DNA from: Planomicrobium stackebrandtii
GTDB lineage: Bacteria > Bacillota > Bacilli > Bacillales_A > Planococcaceae
Assembly (NCBI RefSeq): GCF_030814955.1
Contig: NZ_JAUSWB010000004.1
Location: 248,001-312,000, forward strand
Reading direction: 5' to 3'
Length of the DNA: 64,000 nt
In this document: positions 1-8,276 of the stretch, piece after piece
Layout: each line of letters opens with the position of its first letter
Position numbering within the stretch: position 1 is the stretch's first letter
Made by a program: the position numbers and the translations under genes
The notes under the pieces: generated by a model
Databases searched by the model: none
The model's input: only the letters and a program-made list of their open reading frames with translations
Told to the model about the DNA's origin: nothing

Positions 1-155
1 AAGAGGAGCGTGCAGAAGTTTTTGCTACTCTTTCGGTAAATATGAAAGATGCGAATTCGGATGATGCTGTAGAACAGGAAGGCCGCCAAGTAGTAGTATT
101 TAAAAAAGAAGATGATGAGTGGAAAGTTACCAGCGTTCATTTTATCGGCAATTAA
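1..155 (+). CDS. C-terminal end of an unidentified protein (partial)
   Basis: An open frame runs in from the left edge (first complete codon at base 3) and stops with TAA at 153-155. The visible 50 residues are rich in Glu/Asp and end in a mixed hydrophobic segment (WKVTSVHFIGN) that resembles the last beta strand of an NTF2-like or small beta-sheet domain, but this is too little to name a family. A strong terminator follows directly, so this is the last gene of its transcript. I do not recognise it. Confidence 0.6.
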   Translation, partial: EERAEVFATLSVNMKDANSDDAVEQEGRQVVVFKKEDDEWKVTSVHFIGN

Positions 156-165
156 TGATTAATTT

Positions 166-188
166 CCCGCGAATTGCGGGTTTTTTTA
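166..188 (+). terminator. Rho-independent terminator
   Basis: CCCGC (166-170) pairs with GCGGG (176-180) around a 5-nt loop and is followed by a run of seven T. It lies 10 bp after the stop of the partial first gene and separates it from degV. Confidence 0.85.
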
Positions 189-228
189 TTTTTGTCTTTC
201 CGAATTATGTCTTTTTCGTGTCTTTTAT

Positions 229-237
229 TGGTAAACT
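229..237 (+). promoter_or_regulatory. Possible extended -10 promoter for degV/comF
   Basis: TGGTAAACT has the TGn extension in front of a TATAAT-like hexamer (TAAACT) 23 bp before the degV start. No convincing -35 hexamer lies at the usual distance, so this is only a candidate. Confidence 0.35.
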
Positions 238-259
238 AGAAAAGGAGGCTGATTAACCC

Positions 260-1093
260 ATGAAAACGGCAATTGTAACTGACAGCACAGCTTATTTACC
301 AGATGAAACACGAAAAAAATTGAACATTCACATGGTTTCCTTGCAGGTGACATTTGGCGGCCATTCCCATAAAGAAGCGGAATTGACCGAAGAAGCATTT
401 TATCAAAAAGCCAAAGAGGAATTTCCGAAAACATCTCAGCCGCCTTTAGGAGAGTTCGTCAATTTGTATACCGAGCTTTCTGCACACTACGATGAAATTG
501 TTTCCATTCATTTGTCGAGCGGCATTAGTGGTACTTACGCGGGTTCGCAACAGGCTGCTGCAATGGTGGACGGAATCGCAGTCCACTCTTTCGACTCGGA
601 ACTCACTTGTGCACTCCAGGGGTTTTATGTGGTGAAAGCTGCAGAACTGGCGAAAGAGGGAGCCGATGCACAGAGCATTTTGAATGAATTAAACGAAATG
701 AAAAAAACCTTGCGTGCTTATTTCATGGTGGAAGACCTGAAGCATTTGCAGCGGGGCGGCAGATTGTCCAGTGCCCAAGCCTTAGTTGGCGGAATGCTGC
801 AAATCAAACCGATTTTGCATTTTAAGGAAAAAGTTATTGTGCCATTTGAGAAGGTACGGACACGCAAAAAAGCGATGAACCGGATTGTTGATTTACTGAA
901 AGAAGATAGTAAGGATGGCCAAAAGCTGCAGGGAACGATCATTCATGCAAATCGGCCGGATGAAGCAAAACAATGGCGCAAAGAACTGGAAATTGCATGT
1001 CCGGATGTAGACTTTGAAATTTCCTATTTCGGACCGGTTATTGGAACACATTTAGGCGAAGGAGCAATGGGTCTTGGTTGGGTAGCAAAATAA
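260..1093 (+). CDS. degV: DegV family fatty-acid-binding protein
   Basis: The 277-residue protein starts MKTAIVTDSTAYLP, the DegV signature in which the TDS/DST strand-loop lines the fatty-acid carboxylate pocket. The second half carries the family's RGGRLS and GxLLQIKPIL-type segments (here RGGRLSSAQALVGGMLQIKPIL, split across two motifs). DegV proteins, called FakB in staphylococci, bind acyl chains and present them to fatty-acid kinase FakA; no fakA is present here, so the substrate and partner are inferred. AAAGGAGG lies 9-10 bp before the ATG. In B. subtilis the orthologue (yviA) also sits just before comFA, and the 38-bp gap to comFA here suggests a shared transcript. A second DegV lies at 32440-33291. 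Confidence 0.93.
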   Translation: MKTAIVTDSTAYLPDETRKKLNIHMVSLQVTFGGHSHKEAELTEEAFYQKAKEEFPKTSQPPLGEFVNLYTELSAHYDEIVSIHLSSGISGTYAGSQQAAAMVDGIAVHSFDSELTCALQGFYVVKAAELAKEGADAQSILNELNEMKKTLRAYFMVEDLKHLQRGGRLSSAQALVGGMLQIKPILHFKEKVIVPFEKVRTRKKAMNRIVDLLKEDSKDGQKLQGTIIHANRPDEAKQWRKELEIACPDVDFEISYFGPVIGTHLGEGAMGLGWVAK

Positions 1094-1131
1094 CCTGCTG
1101 AGGCTTTTTCTCTAGCGAAAAGGGGTTGCGA

Positions 1132-2460
1132 ATGAAGCAAATAGAAGAATTTTTAACAGGCAGGGTGTGGCTTAGGAATTTCACCCCATTTACAAAAGAG
1201 CAGATAGATAAAGCCGTCTCTGACGGTTCGGTCAGTGTCAGTCCAGGTATCACAGACGGACGGCAATGTGCCAGGTGCCTGGAAAAATCCACGAAAAAAA
1301 TTGTTCCTTTTTTCTGTGCCGCTTGTAATGCGATCTGTTATTACTGCCGGCATTGCATAAAGATGGGGCGCATCAGTTCCTGTACGGAATTGATCACTTG
1401 GGCGCTCCCTTCAACGATTTCTCCTCAAAGCCATTCATTCCATTGGAATGGCAGCCTCACACCACTGCAGCAACGAGCTTCACAGGAAGTTCAAGCAAGC
1501 CTCTTACAAAAAAACGATCACCTTGTTTATGCAGTATGCGGAGCAGGAAAGACTGAGTTACTGTTTCCGCCTATTTTCGATGCGTTGAAAAAAGGCAAGC
1601 GCGTCTGTCTTGCAGCACCTAGAACAGATGTAGTTTTAGAACTCACTCCACGATTGCGCAATGTCTTTCCAAATACAACTATCCATAGCCTGTATGGAAA
1701 TTCTCCCGAAGAATCCGGCTTTGCATCGCTGGTCATTGCGACAACGCACCAGTTGTATCGATTTGAAGATGCTTTTGATGTCATGATTGTCGACGAGGCG
1801 GATGCATTTCCTTATTCTTATGATCCGGCTTTGAAACGTGCAGTCATAAAAGCCAAGAAAAAAGATGCGCCGATTGTCTATGTATCAGCAACTCCTTCTG
1901 CCGATTTGCTAAAACAAGTGTCCCATACTTCCCGCATATTCCAGCGTTTTCACGGACATCCTTTGCCGGTTCCGGAATTCCGGTCTTTGTGGAGATATGA
2001 TAAGGACTTTGCAAAAGGGAAGATTCCTGCAAAATTAGCTGCCTGGGTAGATGAGAAAATACAGAAAGATGAACCTTTTTTGGTGTTTTTCCCGACGATT
2101 GAACTGATTGAGCAGGCAATTGTCTTATTCCAGAAAAAGCATCCAGGAATCCAAGCAGTTCATTCTAAAGATGAAGACAGAAAAGAGAAGGTCATGAAAC
2201 TGCGCGAAAGAAAAATTCCAGGCGTTTTGACCTCAACCATTTTGGAACGCGGAATTACCATACCGAATGTGCAAGTGGCAGTTGTGGGAGCCGACCAGCC
2301 AATTTTTGATGCAGCAGCATTGATTCAAATCGCCGGCCGTGCTGGCAGATCCATAGATTATCCGGATGGAAGTGTTATATTTTTTCATAATGGCATAGTG
2401 CGGCAGATGGACAAGGCAAAAAAACTCATTGTTTCCTATAACAGAGGGGGTGCATTGTGA
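1132..2460 (+). CDS. comFA: ComFA, ATP-dependent DNA-uptake translocase
   Basis: Superfamily 2 helicase-like ATPase of natural competence, thought to drive single-stranded DNA through the ComEC channel. The N-terminal quarter holds a cysteine-rich zinc module (CARC, CAAC, CYYCRHC), followed by Walker A GAGKTE, a DEAD-type VDEAD box and, near the C-terminus, the motif VI-like QIAGRAGR. I chose the ATG at 1132 (442 residues), because AAAAGGGG at 1118-1124 is correctly spaced for it, whereas the in-frame TTG at 1126 touches the ribosome binding site. The GTG of comFC overlaps the stop by 4 bp, indicating translational coupling. ComFB, present between these genes in B. subtilis, is absent. Confidence 0.95.
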   Translation: MKQIEEFLTGRVWLRNFTPFTKEQIDKAVSDGSVSVSPGITDGRQCARCLEKSTKKIVPFFCAACNAICYYCRHCIKMGRISSCTELITWALPSTISPQSHSFHWNGSLTPLQQRASQEVQASLLQKNDHLVYAVCGAGKTELLFPPIFDALKKGKRVCLAAPRTDVVLELTPRLRNVFPNTTIHSLYGNSPEESGFASLVIATTHQLYRFEDAFDVMIVDEADAFPYSYDPALKRAVIKAKKKDAPIVYVSATPSADLLKQVSHTSRIFQRFHGHPLPVPEFRSLWRYDKDFAKGKIPAKLAAWVDEKIQKDEPFLVFFPTIELIEQAIVLFQKKHPGIQAVHSKDEDRKEKVMKLRERKIPGVLTSTILERGITIPNVQVAVVGADQPIFDAAALIQIAGRAGRSIDYPDGSVIFFHNGIVRQMDKAKKLIVSYNRGGAL

Positions 2461-3113
2461 ACTGTTATTTATGTGATCGTGACATGCCCCTGCAAGTCAG
2501 CTGGCGAAGCATATTTTTTAATGAGCTGGAGAGTGTCATCTGCCATCGCTGTCGCAGCAGTTTTGAACCGATAGCAGGAGGCTGCCCAATCTGCAGTGCA
2601 TCCGGAGATGGGCTATGCCAAAATTGCTGCCAATGGGAAACCACTGAATATGCAGGATTGATCGATTCAGGCAAATGCTTGTATCGCTACAATCCACCAA
2701 TGAAAGATTTTCTGCATCAATATAAATTTCTCAAAGATGCAGTGCTGTCGGAAGTGTTTGCGGCGATGCTGAAAGAAGTATTGGATGGGCAGAAATCAAT
2801 CGTAGTTCCGATTCCGATGAATGAAAACAAATTGAAAGAGCGTACGTTTTCCCAAGTTGACCGCCTGCTCGATACGGCTTCAGTGCCTTATCTCCACCTG
2901 CTCGGTAAAAATGAAGTAGGTTTGGGTGGGAAATCAAAGTCAGAAAGAATGGCATTAGAGGACGTCTTTTGGTGGAATGGCAAACCTGCACCAGAAAAAG
3001 TATTGTTGTTTGATGATCTTTACACGACCGGGAGTACGATGCGCTTAGCGGCTAAAGTTCTAAAGGAAAATGGCGTTAAGGAAATCAAGGTGTTGGCGCT
3101 TATCCGGGCGTAA
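2457..3113 (+). CDS. comFC: ComFC, phosphoribosyltransferase-like competence protein
   Basis: The 218-residue protein has an N-terminal double zinc-ribbon (CYLC, CHRC, CPIC, CQNC within the first 60 residues) and a C-terminal type I phosphoribosyltransferase fold with the PRPP loop VLLFDDLYTTGST. Family members are required for transformation and bind ComFA and DprA. The GTG start overlaps the comFA stop (GTGA), so it is translated with comFA. Length and domain order are normal for ComFC/GntX. There is no terminator before the next gene, only 38 bp. Confidence 0.94.
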   Translation: MNCYLCDRDMPLQVSWRSIFFNELESVICHRCRSSFEPIAGGCPICSASGDGLCQNCCQWETTEYAGLIDSGKCLYRYNPPMKDFLHQYKFLKDAVLSEVFAAMLKEVLDGQKSIVVPIPMNENKLKERTFSQVDRLLDTASVPYLHLLGKNEVGLGGKSKSERMALEDVFWWNGKPAPEKVLLFDDLYTTGSTMRLAAKVLKENGVKEIKVLALIRA

Positions 3114-3151
3114 ACAATAGTTTGTGCTCGAAGAAAAAGAGGAGGGACATC

Positions 3152-3511
3152 ATGTTTTATAGAAGATCAGAAAGTTTCCGCTATACATTCGGCACACCGC
3201 CGGAAATATTTCTGCAATTGAGGGATCCGCTTAAAGATCAAGTATTGCCTGTTAAAATTTATTGCTTACTGCTTGATATTTCCCCTAAAGGGGCAAAGCT
3301 TTTTTCCGAGAGAGAATTGAAGTTAGGCGAAGAATCCGTAAGTTTAGAATTTGTCCTGAATCATGAAAGGATAACTGCGAATGCAGAAATTGCCTGGATG
3401 CATCAATACGAGGAAGGCTGGATGTACGGAGCTGACTTTGAGCACAATTCGATTAAAGAAATGCTTATCCTAAATGAAATTAGAGAGCTGAAAGAAATAG
3501 AAATGAATTGA
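3152..3511 (+). CDS. PilZ-domain protein
   Basis: About 119 residues. The RRSESFRY start, LLDISPKGAKLF strand, and A.IAWMHQYEEGWMYGADF pattern fit the PilZ fold (RxxxR, D/NxSxxG, then W...G..F), so it may bind cyclic di-GMP; RRSES.R supplies two arginines but the spacing is not the classical RxxxR in all members. I start it at ATG 3152 because GGAGGGA lies 7 bp upstream; an upstream in-frame TTG (3122) has no such site. It follows comFC closely and ends at a strong terminator, so it may be the last gene of the comF transcript. In B. subtilis this place is held by flagellar genes yvyF-flgM. Confidence 0.75.
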   Translation: MFYRRSESFRYTFGTPPEIFLQLRDPLKDQVLPVKIYCLLLDISPKGAKLFSERELKLGEESVSLEFVLNHERITANAEIAWMHQYEEGWMYGADFEHNSIKEMLILNEIRELKEIEMN

Positions 3512-3538
3512 AAAAAACCGGCGCAAGCCGGTTTTAAT
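3512..3538 (+). terminator. Rho-independent terminator after the PilZ gene
   Basis: AAAACCGGC pairs with GCCGGTTTT around a GCAA tetraloop, directly after the stop codon. The A- and T-flanks allow action on both strands. Confidence 0.85.
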
Positions 3539-3587
3539 ATTTTAAGAGTATTGAGGGAGGTTTTGCCGTAGAGGGCTTCCGCTTTTC

Positions 3588-3710
3588 GGTGTCCAGACTC
3601 CAGCGCCCAGATTCTAGGGTTATAAGCCACTCCAGCTGTGCGGCTGAAGAAACGCCGCTTCGCCGGAGCGTCTTATGCCCGTCGAATCTACACGGGCGCT
3701 TCCGCTTTTC
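3588..3710 (-). repeat. Structured intergenic repeat, copy R1a
   Basis: About 123 bp, same family as the tandem array at 63.1 kb but in the opposite orientation. AGCGCCC (3602-3608) pairs with GGGCGCT (3694-3700), and directly inside it AGATTC (3609-3614) pairs with GAATCT (3684-3689), leaving a 4-nt ACAC bulge on one side. A tip hairpin has GCGGC (3640-3644) with GCCGC (3654-3658). The flanks are the conserved TGTCCAGACTCC and CTTCCGCTTTTC boxes. No coding potential is evident. Confidence 0.9.
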
Positions 3711-3832
3711 ATTGTCTAGACTCCGGCAACCAGCCTCTCGAGTCGCTTCAGCCTTACCGACAATGGCAAAGAACGCCATTATCGGTAAGGCTTCCAGCGC
3801 TTGTCGAGGCTACATGGCTGCCTTCGCTTTTC
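3711..3832 (-). repeat. Structured intergenic repeat, diverged copy R1b
   Basis: About 122 bp between copies R1a and R1c. Most stem sequence differs from the other copies but the fold is kept: GGCAACC (3725-3731) with GGCTGCC (3816-3822), AGCCTC (3732-3737) with GAGGCT (3806-3811), the same 4-nt bulge (ACAT), and a long central stem (GCCTTACCGA with TCGGTAAGGC) capped by ATGGC/GCCAT. The one non-Watson-Crick position of the outer stem is a G-U pair if the minus strand is transcribed. Confidence 0.85.
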
Positions 3833-3956
3833 ATGTTGTCCAGCTGCAGCGCCCAGAACCTCGGGGTCTTAAGTCGATTTGCCTGTGCAGCAAAAAAACG
3901 CTGCTTCGGCAACCCGCCTTAATCCTGTCGGTTCTAAACGGGCGCTTCCGCTTTTC
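3833..3956 (-). repeat. Structured intergenic repeat, copy R1c
   Basis: 124 bp. The outer stem is AGCGCCC (3848-3854) with GGGCGCT (3940-3946), the second stem AGAACC (3855-3860) with GGTTCT (3930-3935), and the tip hairpin GCAGC (3887-3891) with GCTGC (3900-3904). It ends 2 bp before the stop codon complement of the reverse-strand dehydrogenase, so that gene's mRNA would run straight into the element. Confidence 0.9.
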
Positions 3957-3957
3957 T

Positions 3958-4665
3958 TCAGTGCTCGTAAATCATTTTTCTGGTCATGCCGCCGTCGATG
4001 TTCAGGCATTCTCCTGTGATAAATGAGTTTTGCGGGTTGCTTAAGAACAGGCAGGCACGGGCGACATCGGCAGGTTCACCGACGCGGCCGCTCCAATGCT
4101 GCTGGTGATCGACGTCACGCAGTTCAGCAGTGTCGCCAGTATGAATCCAGCCTGGCGCAATTGAGTTGACGCGTATTCCTTTTTCGCTGAAGGTAGCTGC
4201 AAGTGAATGGGTTAATGCAAAAATGCCGCCTTTGGATGCCGAATAAGTTTCGGTGTTGGGTTCCGACATAAATGCCCGTGTCGAGGTCATATTAATGATG
4301 GATCGAATGTCCTCCGTCATGTAGCGAGCAGCTTCCCGGCTGCAAATAAAGACACTCTTCAAATTAGTATCCAGCACGTGATCCCATTCCTGTTCATCCA
4401 CTTCCCAAATAGACTTGAAAGTTGAGATGCCGGCATTGTTGACCAATGCATGGATAGCGCCGTAGTCTTCATTGATTTTTTTGAATACTGCCATAACATC
4501 ATTAAAGTTGCCGACGTCGCATTTTCGGTATTCCACGCCTTCCAGTTCAACCGGGTGGACATCCAATCCGATGACGCGTGCATTTTCTGCAGCAAAGTGC
4601 GCTGCAATGCTGTTGCCGATGCCTTGGGACGCACCCGTAATTACGATAGTTTTATTTGTAAACAT
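3958..4665 (-). CDS. Short-chain dehydrogenase/reductase (SDR)
   Basis: The 235-residue protein is a classical SDR: TGASQGIG for the cofactor near the N-terminus, NNAG in the middle, and the catalytic Tyr-Lys as YSASK, with the family's PGW...T segment after it. The acidic residue after the second strand (GLDVHP) favours NAD over NADP. The substrate cannot be told from sequence. I start at ATG 4665: AAGGAG is 9 bp upstream of it, while the in-frame ATG at 4674 directly abuts that site. It is transcribed away from hpf, and its 3' end runs straight into the repeat cluster. Confidence 0.85.
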   Translation of the reverse strand: MFTNKTIVITGASQGIGNSIAAHFAAENARVIGLDVHPVELEGVEYRKCDVGNFNDVMAVFKKINEDYGAIHALVNNAGISTFKSIWEVDEQEWDHVLDTNLKSVFICSREAARYMTEDIRSIINMTSTRAFMSEPNTETYSASKGGIFALTHSLAATFSEKGIRVNSIAPGWIHTGDTAELRDVDHQQHWSGRVGEPADVARACLFLSNPQNSFITGECLNIDGGMTRKMIYEH

Positions 4666-4791
4666 GAACTTCATCTCCTTGTCATAATGTTTACCTGTAA
4701 TTCATGTTCTTAAAACTTTTTTGGTTTTAAGAAGGAAAGACAAGGGAAGATGTAGAATTGTACAGATAGCACAATAGAAGGAGGAGTTAAC

Positions 4792-5358
4792 ATGTTGCAA
4801 TTTAACATCAGAGGCGAAAATATTGAGGTAACTCCCGCAATACGTGAGCACATTGAAAAGAAAGTAGAAAAGATTGAACGATATTTCACAGACGGTGCAA
4901 ATGCTACCGCAATGGTCAACCTGAAATCTTATAATCACAACCAAACAAAAGTGGAAGTTACCATACCGATGAAAAACCTGACATTACGTGCTGAAGAACG
5001 GCATGATGATATGTACGCAGCAATCGATTTGATCGTCAGCAAGCTGGAGCGTCAAATCCGCAAGTACAAAACAAAAGTAAACCGCAAATTCCGCGAGCGC
5101 GACGGCATGGGTGTTGCATTTGCGACAGCTGAAAATGAGACGCGCGTCCAAAATGAACCTGAAGATGAGGAGGATTTCACAATCGTCCGTACCAAGCAGT
5201 TTGATTTGAAACCGATGGATGAAGAAGAAGCGGTTTTGCAGATGAACATGCTTGGACATAATTTCTTTGTCTTTACCGATGCGGAATCCAACGAAACGAA
5301 TATCGTCTACAAGCGAAAAGATGGAAGCTACGGCTTGATCGAAACTTCTGCACAATAA
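4792..5358 (+). CDS. hpf: Long-form ribosome hibernation-promoting factor
   Basis: 188 residues. The N-terminal HPF/RaiA domain (about 1-100; FNIRGENIEVTPAIREHIEKK start) binds the 30S decoding centre. The C-terminal domain (about 128-188; IVRTKQFDLKPMDEEEA...LGHNFFVFTDAESN) dimerises and joins ribosomes into 100S pairs, so this is the long form typical of Firmicutes (B. subtilis YvyD/HPF). An AAGGAGGAG ribosome binding site lies before the ATG. A hairpin (CTTAAAAC/GTTTTAAG, 4709-4731) lies upstream. It is followed by a terminator, then secA, as in B. subtilis. Confidence 0.95.
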   Translation: MLQFNIRGENIEVTPAIREHIEKKVEKIERYFTDGANATAMVNLKSYNHNQTKVEVTIPMKNLTLRAEERHDDMYAAIDLIVSKLERQIRKYKTKVNRKFRERDGMGVAFATAENETRVQNEPEDEEDFTIVRTKQFDLKPMDEEEAVLQMNMLGHNFFVFTDAESNETNIVYKRKDGSYGLIETSAQ

Positions 5359-5395
5359 GGAATACAGTGGATCTGCTGTCTGGCGATCCCTGCAG

Positions 5396-5428
5396 CAAAA
5401 GCCTCTCTAAATTGAGAGGCTTTTGCTT
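5396..5428 (+). terminator. Rho-independent terminator after hpf
   Basis: AAAAGCCTCTC (5397-5407) pairs with GAGAGGCTTTT (5414-5424) with a short AT loop and a T-rich tail. Confidence 0.9.
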
Positions 5429-5523
5429 TGGCTTTATATATTGGAAATCCGGCCCATATCCCAGTTCTCGACGGTTTACAGAGGGCTTGCATAAAGTACA
5501 TGCGGGTCTGGCGTCACCATTAT

Positions 5524-5552
5524 TTGCACGCATTTCTGCGCAGTGTTAAAAT
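5524..5552 (+). promoter_or_regulatory. Sigma-A-type promoter for secA and untranslated leader
   Basis: TTGCAC, a 17-bp spacer and TAAAAT form a good housekeeping promoter about 150 bp upstream of secA. The leader holds two small hairpins (AAGCGC/GCGCTT near 5610-5623 and CCGGCA/TGCCGG near 5653-5671). Short open frames in 5429-5665 lack ribosome binding sites, so the gap from 5429 to secA appears to be promoter plus leader only. Confidence 0.55.
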
Positions 5553-5701
5553 GAATAGTGAGATTTTTTTTGAACTGACTGATGATGATTTGGGCAAGTA
5601 TGCTCTTTAAGCGCCAGCGCTTAACAGGGCACTATAAAAGCTAAAGCGATCATCCGGCATTTTAGGTGCCGGCGGACACTTACGCAGGGAGCGGTATAAT
5701 T

Positions 5702-8218
5702 ATGCTAGGAGTATTGAATAAAGTATTTGATCCGAATAAACGGGATTTAAAACGTTTGGAAAAAGTGGCAGATCGTGTAGAAGCATTAGCTTCAGATTTT
5801 GCTGCTTTGACCGATGAAGCATTACAAGCGAAAACTGAAGAATTTGTAGCGCGCCACGCTAAGGGAGAAGCATTGAATGACTTGCTGCCAGAAGCTTTCG
5901 CGACTATCCGTGAAGCATCAAAACGGGTACTTGGCCTCTATCCATTCCGTGTACAGATAATGGGTGCTGTATCTCTTCACGAAGGCAATATTTCAGAAAT
6001 GAAAACAGGTGAAGGTAAAACTTTAACTTCAACCTTGTCTGTTTACTTGAATGCCATCAGCAAAAAAGGAGTTCACGTCGTTACAGTCAATGAATATTTG
6101 GCCAGCCGTGATGCCTTGGAAATGGGCCAGTTGTATGAATGGCTTGGATTGTCTGTTGGATTGAATTTGAACAGTTTGACGAAAGATGAAAAACGGGCTG
6201 CTTATCAGGCTGACGTTACGTATAGCACGAACAACGAGCTGGGCTTTGATTATTTGCGCGACAATATGGTGCTTTATAAAGAAGATATGGTTCAGCGTCC
6301 ATTAAATTACGCAGTAATTGATGAAGTCGATTCCATCTTAATCGATGAAGCGCGGACACCGTTGATTATTTCAGGACAGGCTGCCAAAGCTGCTCAGTTG
6401 TATCAGCAGTCCAATGCATTTGCGCGTCTATTGACGAAAGATACGGATTACACCTACGATGAAACGACTAAAGGGGTCGTTTTGACTGAGGACGGCATTG
6501 AAAAAGTTGAAAAAGCGTTCGGCATCGATAATCTTTTTGATATTAGCCATGTTCGCCTGAACCACACCATCAACCAATCATTAAAAGCTTATGTAACGAT
6601 GCATAAAGATGTCGACTACGTTGTCCAGGAAGAGGAAGTTGTCATTGTCGATCAGTTTACAGGACGATTGATGAAAGGCCGCCGTTATTCTGACGGCTTG
6701 CATCAGGCTATTGAAGCCAAAGAAGGTCTGGAAATCCAAAATGAATCGATGACGATGGCTACAATTACTTTCCAGAACTATTTCCGTATGTACGATAAAC
6801 TCTCGGGAATGACAGGTACAGCTAAGACGGAAGAAGAAGAATTCCGCAATATCTACAATATGTACGTTATTGTCATCCCAACGAACAAACCAATTATCCG
6901 TGAAGACCATGTTGATTTGATTTATTCTACTACAGCTGGCAAATACAAGGCTGTAGGCGACGATATTGCAGAACGCAATGCCAAGGGCCAGCCGGTGCTT
7001 GTCGGAACCGTAGCGATTGAAACGTCGGAAATCATTTCGGAGTATTTGACGAAAAAAGGCATTAAACATTCCGTTCTGAACGCGAAAAACCACGCACACG
7101 AAGCGGAAATCATCTTGAATGCCGGCCAAAAAGGCGCTGTAACAATCGCGACGAACATGGCAGGCCGTGGTACAGATATCAAGCTCGGTGAAGGTGTGAT
7201 CGAGGCAGGCGGACTTGCTGTTCTTGGCACAGAGCGCCACGAATCACGGCGGATTGATAATCAGCTGCGCGGACGTTCTGGACGCCAGGGAGATCCCGGT
7301 GTCACTCAATTCTATCTGTCACTTGAAGATGACTTGATGCGCCGTTTCGGGTCCGATGCTATGCGCAGCATGATGGGCAAATTGGGTATGGACGATTCTC
7401 AGCCGCTGCAGTCGAAAATGGTGACGCGTTCTGTAGAATCCGCGCAAAAACGAGTGGAAGGCAATAACTTTGATGCACGGAAACGCCTGCTTCAATATGA
7501 TGACGTTCTACGTCAGCAGCGCGAAATCATCTACAAAGAGCGTATGGAAGTTCTGGAAACAGATAATATGCGTGCATTGGTTGAGAATATGATCAACAGC
7601 TCGATCGAACGCATGGTTTATGCACATACTACTGAGGAAAAACAGGAAGACTGGCATTTGAAAACTCTTTCTGAATTGATTGCGGGTAATCTCCTTCCAG
7701 AAGATACGGTGACTGAATCGGATCTTCAAGGGAAATCTCAGGAAGAGCTTATTGCGTACCTTAAAGAAACTGTCACTAAGCGTTATGATGAAAAAGAAAT
7801 AGAAATGACGCCTGAACGGATGCGTGAATTTGAAAAAGTAGTTTTGCTTCGTTCAATCGATACAAAATGGATTGACCATATTGATGCAATGGATCAGCTT
7901 CGCCAAGGAATTCACTTGCGTGCATATGGACAGAATGATCCACTTCGTGAGTATCAAAGTGAAGGATTTGCGATGTTTGAAGCAATGGTGGAAGCCATTG
8001 AAGAAGACGTAGCGAAGTATTCAATGAAGGCTGAAATCCGCAACAACCTTGAGCGTGAGGAAGTGGCAAAAGGCCAGGCGGTTAATCCGAAAGAAGACGG
8101 ACCGGCTCCGAAAAAGAAAAAAGCTCCTGTCCGTAAAGAAATGGAAGTCGGGCGCAATGACCTTTGCCCGTGCGGCAGCGGCAAGAAATATAAGAATTGT
8201 CACGGTACAGCTTCATAA
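5702..8218 (+). CDS. secA: SecA, preprotein translocase motor ATPase
   Basis: An 838-residue motor that pushes unfolded preproteins through SecYEG. Walker A MKTGEGKT lies near residue 100, Walker B/DEAD-like [21 protein letters not shown] (two adjacent motifs) follows, and helicase motif VI is [13 protein letters not shown]. The C-terminus has the zinc-binding SEC-C tail [13 protein letters not shown] preceded by a lysine-rich linker. Start ATG 5702 ([10 protein letters not shown]) matches other SecA N-termini, and AGGGAGC lies upstream; longer frames from 5666 add residues not found in the family. prfB follows, as in many Firmicutes. Confidence 0.98.
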   Translation: MLGVLNKVFDPNKRDLKRLEKVADRVEALASDFAALTDEALQAKTEEFVARHAKGEALNDLLPEAFATIREASKRVLGLYPFRVQIMGAVSLHEGNISEMKTGEGKTLTSTLSVYLNAISKKGVHVVTVNEYLASRDALEMGQLYEWLGLSVGLNLNSLTKDEKRAAYQADVTYSTNNELGFDYLRDNMVLYKEDMVQRPLNYAVIDEVDSILIDEARTPLIISGQAAKAAQLYQQSNAFARLLTKDTDYTYDETTKGVVLTEDGIEKVEKAFGIDNLFDISHVRLNHTINQSLKAYVTMHKDVDYVVQEEEVVIVDQFTGRLMKGRRYSDGLHQAIEAKEGLEIQNESMTMATITFQNYFRMYDKLSGMTGTAKTEEEEFRNIYNMYVIVIPTNKPIIREDHVDLIYSTTAGKYKAVGDDIAERNAKGQPVLVGTVAIETSEIISEYLTKKGIKHSVLNAKNHAHEAEIILNAGQKGAVTIATNMAGRGTDIKLGEGVIEAGGLAVLGTERHESRRIDNQLRGRSGRQGDPGVTQFYLSLEDDLMRRFGSDAMRSMMGKLGMDDSQPLQSKMVTRSVESAQKRVEGNNFDARKRLLQYDDVLRQQREIIYKERMEVLETDNMRALVENMINSSIERMVYAHTTEEKQEDWHLKTLSELIAGNLLPEDTVTESDLQGKSQEELIAYLKETVTKRYDEKEIEMTPERMREFEKVVLLRSIDTKWIDHIDAMDQLRQGIHLRAYGQNDPLREYQSEGFAMFEAMVEAIEEDVAKYSMKAEIRNNLEREEVAKGQAVNPKEDGPAPKKKKAPVRKEMEVGRNDLCPCGSGKKYKNCHGTAS

Positions 8219-8232
8219 GAATGTTTTAAAAT

Positions 8233-8262
8233 ACCGAAGAGCCCTTGCTCTTCGGTGTTATT
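8233..8262 (+). terminator. Hairpin between secA and prfB
   Basis: ACCGAAGAGC (8233-8242) pairs with GCTCTTCGGT (8247-8256), followed by a weak T-rich stretch. It is probably a partial terminator that lets some transcription through to prfB, whose ribosome binding site is only about 10 bp further on. Confidence 0.7.
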
Positions 8263-8276
8263 TTGAGGAGGAACAT

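Noticed and set aside
3589-4026. Long open frames across the R1 repeats
   Set aside because: They arise from GC-rich palindromic repeat sequence read in several frames, with low-complexity Ser/Arg/Leu proteins and no start signals.
5428-5610. Open frames of about 60 codons between hpf and secA
   Set aside because: No ribosome binding site, overlap a terminator and a good sigma-A promoter; composition fits leader sequence.
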